A stretch of 64,000 nucleotides of DNA from NCBI GenBank assembly GCA_032622095.1, contig CP136067.1:61514893-61578892 (forward strand), in the 5' to 3' direction. Positions within the stretch are counted from its first letter, which is position 1. Each line of letters starts with the position of its first letter. Made by a program: the position numbers and the translations under genes. The notes below the pieces were generated by a model. The model was given only the letters and a program-made list of their open reading frames with translations, was not told the origin of the DNA and did no database searches. Source of the stretch: Siphonodentalium dalli (taxonomy: Eukaryota > Mollusca > Scaphopoda > Gadilida > Siphonodentaliidae). Shown one piece after another: positions 56,450-64,000 of the stretch.

Positions 56450-59400
56450 GAGGCCACCAGAATGCCGGGATTTTATAGCCAAATTTTATTATTACCAAAA
56501 TTAGATATACATGTATGGCCATCTTCATGAGTCTAATGGTAACAGAGCAAGGCTAGATACCTACGTCATAATTTGCTCTAAATTTCAAAATTCGTGTTTT
56601 CTATTTATTCCAAAGATATCAGCGATCTATATATTGGAATATTAACCTCACCCAATCACTTATCGCGGATGCTTAAAAAAACGAATACCAAACACATTCG
56701 TTTTAAGGAGATATTGGCGTTTCACAACCTCGAAAAATCGTGACCGATTTAAGTCACTTAAAATCTTATATCGTCGTAATTATGTGGGGACGGGAGTAAC
56801 AACATTCTTAGTGAGCTAGCACAACTAATACGTAACTCATTTGTTATCGTTTTGGTTGAGTTATTTATATGTGATGAAAATGGCGAGTACTCACTTCAAT
56901 ATGAGAAATCTTGTTGCCATTGTCGAGCAATTTGTGACGTATGTTCCCGGTCCTCGGTGCCGTTGGTGTAGTAGAGAGTTAGGGATAGGAGAATTGCTAA
57001 AACAGGTTACAAGTTACGACATTTCCTCTAAATATATATCCAACCTGGAAGAATGTGACAATCATCTACTGTTGCCGAGAATTCCAACCTATACATGTAT
57101 GAGAATAACACATTGAGCAAGAATATCTCTCTTATTTACACCGAAGCAAGATTTGTTCAATCTCCGTAATTTCGACATGAAGATATTGTATGACTCATGC
57201 AGTTCTTTCAATGTCGAAGTGCACAATAACAACTTTCCGATAAAAGTTAAATATTAGTGATATCTAAATACATACACATTGGCCAACACCATAACTTGTA
57301 CCGTTCTTTTTTGCGGACCAGTGGGGTATATTGTGATTATGAACCGGCACGTGAACGGACTTGGACCAATCAGAAGCAGTTGAATCAAGTTGAAGGGGGA
57401 GGAGGATATAACAAGCTGACTTTAAGTCTGCTTATAAATATCAACTCACTTTCATATTATCCACAATGTATTTCTGGAAAAAATGTAGTGCCAGCAAGTT
57501 CAATTATAACTGGGGCAGTGTGTGTGCACATGTACGCAACGTTTTGTTGTTGTGGATTTACTGTCAACGCTGGTATCAGATATTCGTACCCACACCGTCG
57601 GTTTTCAGAATTGAGTATTCTCCCAGATGTGTTGTAGAATGCCTGTCATTGTTACATTTCATGGAGGATGTGGACATTTAGCTCAGTAGCGATGATATTT
57701 ATTATCCATGTGACCTATTTATACGAATTCTAATATTCTGTAGCTTTTGAAACCATTCACACGAAGGAATTGTTTCAATAGAATTAATATTGAGTCTTCT
57801 ATCTGTCTATAAAATGAGTGTCCTTATACATAAATGTTCTGAAATTACCATAGTAAGTATCATAATGGCACATCGAGAAGGTAAGTGTGAATTGTGGCAC
57901 GTCTGTTAGATTACATATTCAATGGAATGTTTTTATTATACTGTCTGTCACTTCGTTATCAGCTACTCTAACATATATTTTAAAGGCATACATCTCAAAT
58001 GTGTTAATTTGTTGGTAGCATTATATGGTGAAACTGGAGTAGTTTGGAGCTACCAATTGTCAATAGAATAAATCAGGATTAGCATACCAACAATATCGAT
58101 CTACTCCTCACCAGGTACTCGCTTAACGCATGTTTGGAACTTGTTTTACCAAGGACTGTTATGTTATATGTCCTCTGATTTCGGTGAATAAAATATCCAC
58201 ATGTAAGCCTTACTGCATGATGTAAATGCCATTGAAGACCATTTCCTATGGGACATCGCCAGCAGCGCGTGGATCCATAGATATATATAAACATAATCAC
58301 CCACTGGTCGAAGCTGGCTCCCATTGCCTGCAATTGATGGATTGGATCGCAAAGACATGTAGTACCTATTTACACGTAGCCGTGATAACCGAACTCCAGT
58401 TAAAATCCAGTTAGTTGGCATGGTTATATGACGTGATGAAGTAATTATTTTTTGCGATGTCTCTTATTATTATATCAACACCTGCAGTATACTATACATG
58501 TGGTGATTATTCATGTCAGTAATACATGCAATACAAATGTACATGGACATGTTAGCGCTGCATCAATTAAGTTGTCTGTATCTGTCTTTATTGAGGGTCT
58601 CATTCTTTCTGTTTTGAATGGCAGTCTCTTCCTCGCAATTATATTCAAGGCCCACGTCACTAGAATAGCAAAATTGATCGTGACTGTCGCTTGGAAATAC
58701 CCGGGTGGAACACAGCTGTATAACATACGATCGATGACGTTGGTCTCAGAGATGATTCTATGGAACTCCTGGTAACTATGTTCTCGGTGATCCACGCCTA
58801 TAGATCGAGTCTCGCTGACGGGTGTCTGTTATTTCTGGAATAAGTGTCTTCGGAAAAGCAACACTGCTGAGTTCTCCTGTTGCAGTCTGTTTTATGGATT
58901 AGTTGTACTAATTTCGTTGAGTTTCGACCTCATTAGATGTGCTTCGCCTGGATACGGTATTTCGGGCGCCTTACTTTTATACAACCATCGCTACAGATAT
59001 TGTCCGCAGTATTTGAGGAATACTTCCTGCTTGTTTTGTCCGCAGGTAGGTGTTCTTGGAATTTCCGAAATTCAGACTGGATACAAATGTACCGAGATAC
59101 AGATTATATGATACTCACTAGACCAAACTAAATGTTCCTAATAGACATATATATTGTTATATCACTCATGTTTATTCTATGTTATGTATGGCCCCCACGT
59201 TAAGGGCCAGATACACGTTTTGCCAAAATTTCCTGATATTTCAAAAATAGATTTTCTCAAAAGATGTCTGGAATGTTGTTTGGAAAATTTGACAGAAGCA
59301 ATTACTGTGAAACATTATTAGAGAACCATCAAACCGTTGGAAATTTTAACCCCATTAACTCTACTTGTATGGTATGGAAAATATTTAAAATGTCACTGTT

Positions 59401-59990
59401 TTCAGGTTCCAAGAACCTCTGTAAAATAGAACTAATTCAAAAAAGCAGATTATATATCCTTGCTATGCTATCATATATATGGGTTGGTCTTCTTTTGAAA
59501 ACTGTTCAAATTCTTTTTACAATGGAAATAATAAAATTTGAAATTCGTGATAATTTGTATCAGACCCAGAGAAATTATTTGTTGACAATTCGAGATCATG
59601 TCCGAACTTTTTAAGGTAATAATTTTTATACCCTTAATCCTAAGAAACTTTGTAAGCCAGTGGAACCCCAAATATTGGTGACTTATATGTAGTGTCTTAT
59701 AATCCGATATCAAAGCAGAAACAAGGACAATATATGGCAGTATTATGGCGTAAGCAATGGCGTATATAACTATAGTAGAATCGCGAGGCATGTATGGTAT
59801 GAAATAAAAATATATACAAGGCAACACAAGAGAAGGAGTAGCCCATATGAGTCAGAGGCATCATCCAGATGCCCGTTATGTTATCCCAGTCAACGATTCT
59901 GTTCACAGAATATATGCAGCTGATGGGTATTTATATTGGGTGATAAAACAATTGGATGCGAATTTGGACGTCTGTTATATATTCCGTCAC
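56450..59990. other. No recognisable gene
   Basis: Several frames of 90-126 codons occur (56841, 57257, 58452, 59264), but none shows a conserved motif, a consistent splice pattern or a compositional change. I see no named repeat. Confidence 0.4.
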
Positions 59991-59997
59991 TAAACGA

Positions 59998-60600
59998 ATT
60001 ACATAAAATAAATTGCGCCAGGCTTTATTCATAAGAAAAGTTGTGGATAATTGTATTAGTTTGTTCAGGACTGTCATTCTGCAAAGAGAATATGCACACG
60101 ACAAAGTAATCATTGAAACCAAGTGATTATTCTGTTTATTGCACACTTTCCACCACTAAAAGGCGCTAACACTAAAGTTAATATGTGACAAAATTCAAAT
60201 GATCGCGTGCGCTCACCCGGGACATATTTCACAGCTAGGTGTGACATTATCACTTTTAATTCACTGAGAAATCCTTATAAATCACGGCTAATTGTGTAAT
60301 AAATTCCACTCACGCCTCATATACAAAACATTTCACGTACGACATGGTATTACTTACCTATAAGGTAATAACACACTTCGTCATATCAATCATAAAATAA
60401 ATTGCGCCAAGGATTTCTTGATAAGAAATGTTGTGGATAATGACATAAACTGTATTAGTTTGTTGAGGACTGTCATTCTGCAAAGAGAATATGCACACGA
60501 CAACATATATTCTATTTACGCCTCATATAAAAATAAGTTCACGTAGGACATGTTATTACTTACCTAAGGTAATAACTGACTTCATCACACCAATCACAGT
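59998..60600 (+). repeat. Local duplications
   Basis: 59998-60110 recurs at 60390-60510 (CATAAAATAAATTGCGCC ... GAGAATATGCACACGACAA), and 60312-60385 recurs at 60516-60595 (ACGCCTCATATA...TTACTTACCT..AAGGTAATAAC). The second pair contains a near-palindrome around TTACCTAAGGTAA. Confidence 0.85.
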
Positions 60601-60713
60601 AGGTCGCATGCATAGTTAGAATTTCCTGATACACTGATAATAAGCAAGCGTTCTGAGCTTCCAACAACTTCAATATCCATCTTCTGTTTCTCAGTACCCA
60701 TATTACTATAAAC

Positions 60714-60716
<3 letters not shown>

Positions 60717-60764
<48 letters not shown>
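60717..60764. repeat. (TA)n microsatellite
   Basis: A 44-bp TA run directly at the CTAG end of the Helitron-like element. Confidence 0.95.
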
Positions 60765-60765
<1 letters not shown>

Positions 60766-61371
60766 TAGAAGGTGACACGACTTCGTCCGGGCTTTGACCT
60801 TGAATTGGCCATTTTGAAGGTCAAGGTCAATTGGGGTCACGATTTGACCAGTCCAAAAACACTGCCTGGACAAAAGTACCCGACAAACGTGCCCGTCGAA
60901 ATCCATCCGGTTTTAACCGATTTGACCTTGAATTGATCATTTTGAAGGTTAAGGTCTGGTCGGGGTCACGATTGGACCCGTCCAAAACAATCAGTGGACA
61001 AAAGTAACCCCACGTATCAAATTTCGTCGAAATCCCATCAAAATTGGCGATTTCACCTTGAAGTTACCCGATTTCAAGGTCAAGGTCACGTCGCACGGGC
61101 AAATGAATATGCTTAAGAGACTCGCCACAAGAAAGTACCCCCACATACCAAGTTTCATCGAAATCTCGTGATATTCGGGCGTTTGACCTTGAAATTACCC
61201 GATTTCAAGGTCAAGGTCACGTCGCACGGACAAATTAATAGGCCTATGCCAGTTCTCGGCCGAAAATACCCCCACATACCAAGTTTGATCGAAATCGGTT
61301 CGGCCGTTTTCGAGTCCATCGCGAACACACAGACAGACACACAGACAGATCTTCCAAAAATATATAATAGA
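60765..61371 (-). mobile_element. Complete Helitron-like element, TCAAGGTCA subfamily
   Basis: Minus-strand copy of the 52052 element: CTAG end at 60765-60768, preceded by GTCCGGAC-type hairpin sequence (ACGACTTCGTCCGGGC on the plus strand), and 5' TCTATTATATATTTTTGG at 61371. Length is 607 bp against 614. Its 5' end touches the CTAG of the next element directly. Confidence 0.82.
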
Positions 61372-62075
61372 CTAGCCGATGAGCCCGACGTTGTCCGGGC
61401 TATTCAAAAACCAAATTTCAAGTCGATAGCTCTACCCGTTTCCGAGATCTGGTCTGCGCATCGATAGCTCCACCCGTTTCCGAGATATGGTCTGCGCATG
61501 CACGAAGCTGGCGTCGCACGGGCTCGGCGACCCGATAGAATTCGTATCCGGGGCAAGATACATTCACATAGCAAATTTCAAGTCGATAGCTCCACCCGTT
61601 TCCGAGATATCGTCTGCGCATGCGCGAAGCTGGTGTCGCACGTGCTCGTCGACCCGATAAAATTCGTACCAGGGGAAAGATAAAATAAAACATAGCAAAT
61701 TTCAAGTCGATAGCTCCACCCGTTTCCGAGATCTCGTCTGCGCATGCGCGAAGCGGGCGCCGCACGGGCTCGCCAATACGACAACGTCCACCGCCTGGTC
61801 AAACTACACACACGTACCAAGTTTTGTCCCGATCGGTCGAGAATCGTAGATTTGTATAAATGACAGACAAACATACAGACAGACAGACAGACAGCGCATG
61901 CGCGAAGCGGGCGCCGCACGGGCTCGCCAATACGACAACGTCCACCGCCTGGTCAAACTACACACACGTACCAAGTTTCGTCCCGATCGGTCGAGAATCG
62001 TAGATTTGTATTAATGACAGACAAACATACAGACAGACAGACAGACAAACAGAGGTCTTAAAAATATATATGAGA
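61372..62075 (-). mobile_element. Helitron-like element, array 2, 122-bp-module subfamily, rearranged
   Basis: CTAG at 61372 with hairpin GCCCGGACAACGTCGGGC (minus strand), then modules of which the first is fused by a deletion (61460) and another is altered near 61660-61690. The distal part, from GCGCATGCGCGAAGCGGGCG to the GACA run, is duplicated (61742-61893 and 61894-62045). Confidence 0.7.
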
Positions 62076-62527
62076 CTAGCCGATGAGCCCGACGTTGTCC
62101 GGGCTATTCAAAAACCAATTTTCAAGTCGATAGCTCTACCCAGCCCGACGTTGTCCGGGCTATTCAAAAACCAAATTTCAAGTCGATAGCTGTACCCGTT
62201 TCCTAGATCTGGTCTGCGCATGCGCGAAGCTGGCGTCGCACGGGCTCGGCGACCCGATAAAATTCGTATCCGGGGCAAGATACATTCACATAGCAAATTT
62301 CAAGTCGATAGCTCCACCCGTTTCAGAGATCTCGTCTGCGCATTCGCGAAGCGGGCGCCGCACGGGCTCGCCAATACGACAACGTCCACCGCCTGGTCAA
62401 ACTACACACACGTACCAAGTTTGGTCCCGATCGGTCGAGAATCGTAGATTTGTATAAATGACAAACATACAAACATACAGACAAACATACAAACAAACAG
62501 ACAGAGGTCTTCAAAATATATATGAGA
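62076..62527 (-). mobile_element. Helitron-like element, array 2, last copy
   Basis: Starts with CTAG at 62076, includes a short duplication of the hairpin-proximal segment (62108-62180), two modules and a mixed microsatellite, and ends with TC at 62526-62527 next to plus-strand T (A on the element strand). The outer edges of the array therefore have the A and T flanks expected of Helitron insertion. Confidence 0.72.
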
Positions 62528-63770
62528 TATACACACGCTTTGGTTTAATAATATTTATTCCCACATATAAATTACAATATAATATTTGGTAATTCATATT
62601 ACCATGTTCCTTGTGAATGGGAGTGGATTCGGCTGTAAGCCTATGTGGCTTATATGTGCCGTCTCCACAAGTGACCTTATCATCGGTGGACATAATATAA
62701 AATGTCGCGATAAAGCAAGCAATATTATGCTGCACAATTCGAGTCGTGTCCCGTCGTGGAGTTGTCGGAGACAGGTAATGAATTGGTATATTCATGTGCT
62801 TTATGTTTGAACCATATCTAATATATTATAGAATGGGTGTCATATGAGCAATACAGACACAAACATATATACAACATTTTTGTGTCACCTGTTTTAATCT
62901 ATCCATATATCTATCCATCAGCTGTTTTAATCTATCCATATATTGGATATTTACTTAATGTAATTATTATAATTATTATAACGCTTTCACATTCTACCGG
63001 CCACAAATGCAACTGTGTTGTAGCAAATTAGCAACGAACGGTTTCTGACACCTCACCACGTTACTGTACGCGAATAATATACCATGCTGAAATGTCACTC
63101 AACTGTCATATTTAAAAAAGAATATCTGATATAGGAAGTAAACAAATTGTGGTCAAAGGGTCATTGGATTTGGGGGGTGGCAACAAAACAAACTGCAATT
63201 GTTTCAACTCTGATAATTAATATTTCTGTTCCACGAATTTGAAAAAGAGGTATTCAAAATCCAAAATGAGTTATCATTATACCATAGAAATGGTTGATAA
63301 CTACTTCAACAATATAAATAAGTAATAATTATGTTTTATAATGAAATCATTGAAAACTACCTCCCCTATATTCTGATATATTACTTGACGAAATATAAGA
63401 GACTCGTTCATCATTGAAATTATCTGAACTATGTCTTGAAGGAACCATCAAGCTGACATGTTTTGTCACACAGAAACGCACACTCATTAATGTTAATATG
63501 CAAGACATATAGAGAACGACCCGATATGATGTTAGGGGAAAGAACATTGATGAGGATTGTGTAAATATTCATTAACCTCATGGGCCTAAAACATGGTATA
63601 TACTAACGCGAATGATTGGTTAATTTTTGGGAACCTTTGGGTGCGAGTGGACTTTACTTTAGACTTTAGACATCAAACTTTGATAATATATACACCCATA
63701 ATATGATGTTGCATAGTGTATTGTGAATTGAATATGTCGCTCCAATTAAGCATATAGTTAAACATGCTAT
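62528..63770. other. No recognisable gene
   Basis: AT-rich; CAGCTGTTTTAATCTATCC-like words repeat at 62890-62940, and nothing else stands out. Confidence 0.4.
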
Positions 63771-63780
63771 CTTCCGACCT

Positions 63781-63930
63781 CAGTTCCCATCCGAATGGAA
63801 GATCGCAAACGTCTTATTTAGAAGAAAGACGACCACAATAAACCTTCTAATTATCGATCAGTTTCTCAACTCTGTTGATCGTCCAAAATTTTCGAAAAAT
63901 GCATCCACGTTCAAACAATAACCTCCTCTC
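63781..63930 (+). pseudogene. LINE reverse transcriptase fragment at the window edge
   Basis: Plus-strand frame 1 reads QFPSEWKIANVLFRRK and, after a frameshift near 63835, another frame reads NKPSNYRSVSQLC, a stop, then SSKIFEKCIHVQT. These are the first conserved blocks of a non-LTR reverse transcriptase (WK.A.V.P..KK, NYRP.S.L, SK..EK). Similarity may continue past the window. A decayed copy. Confidence 0.72.
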
Positions 63931-64000
63931 TATATCTTTCGATTGAAGATCCTATATTGGCCGCAGAAGTTATTAACAAAGACATCAGGTTCATTTTCGA

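Noticed and set aside
59264-59614. A 116-codon frame with a hydrophobic stretch.
   Set aside because: No conserved motif, an overlapping antisense frame of the same length, and AT-rich composition equal to its surroundings.

Overview
The window looks like gene-poor nuclear DNA of an animal, most likely a marine invertebrate. It is AT-rich, has no operons, and is filled with LINE reverse transcriptase fragments, a Ty3/Gypsy LTR element, MITE-like inverted-repeat elements, a tRNA-derived SINE, Helitron-like elements and microsatellites. Low-copy repeats ending in GACA/GGAC microsatellites, as seen here, occur in many molluscs and other marine invertebrates, but nothing in the window fixes the phylum. 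I found no host protein-coding gene, rRNA or functional tRNA gene that I can support; every recognisable coding stretch belongs to a transposable element.

Layout. 1-5.6 kb: inverted-repeat elements (TIR pair 72/2059, element 716-1828 with paired palindromic 22-mers, inverted repeat 2275/5085). 6.6-8.5 kb: LINE 3' fragment between 370-bp direct repeats. 13.1-14.4 kb: TTAA-flanked element. 14.4-16.5 kb: a 160-bp tandem repeat element abutting a broken LINE (endonuclease plus reverse transcriptase start). 18.6-22.3 kb: hAT-like MITE copy, then a head-to-tail array of Helitron-like elements, then a 225-bp tandem duplication. 26.8-29.3 kb: two SINE copies, one split by a piggyBac-like MITE and the other by a LINE. 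29.4-32.1 kb: a nearly readable CR1/L2-like LINE. 33.6-35.3 kb: Helitron-like fragment and a 16-bp minisatellite. 38.6-46.6 kb: the clearest nest, a LINE carrying a complete hAT-like MITE (8-bp target duplication) and a complete Gypsy element (5-bp duplication, 198-bp LTRs), the Gypsy itself carrying a 384-bp insertion. 51.2-56.4 kb: a second nest, a long-inverted-repeat element holding a complete Helitron-like element and a 2.1-kb TIR element. 60.8-62.5 kb: second Helitron-like array. 63.8 kb to the edge: start of another LINE fragment.

The most notable signal is the Helitron-like family. Its members end in a short GC hairpin, seven bases and CTAG before a T, begin with TC after an A, carry a GTCT-type microsatellite just inside the start, and sit exactly end to end in arrays. 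One subfamily is built from variable numbers of a 122-bp module that carries an NRF1-like palindrome; the other is full of TCAAGGTCA nuclear-receptor half-sites. No autonomous RepHel partner is present. The long unlisted intervals were read for motifs and hold nothing I can name; they are entered as such.
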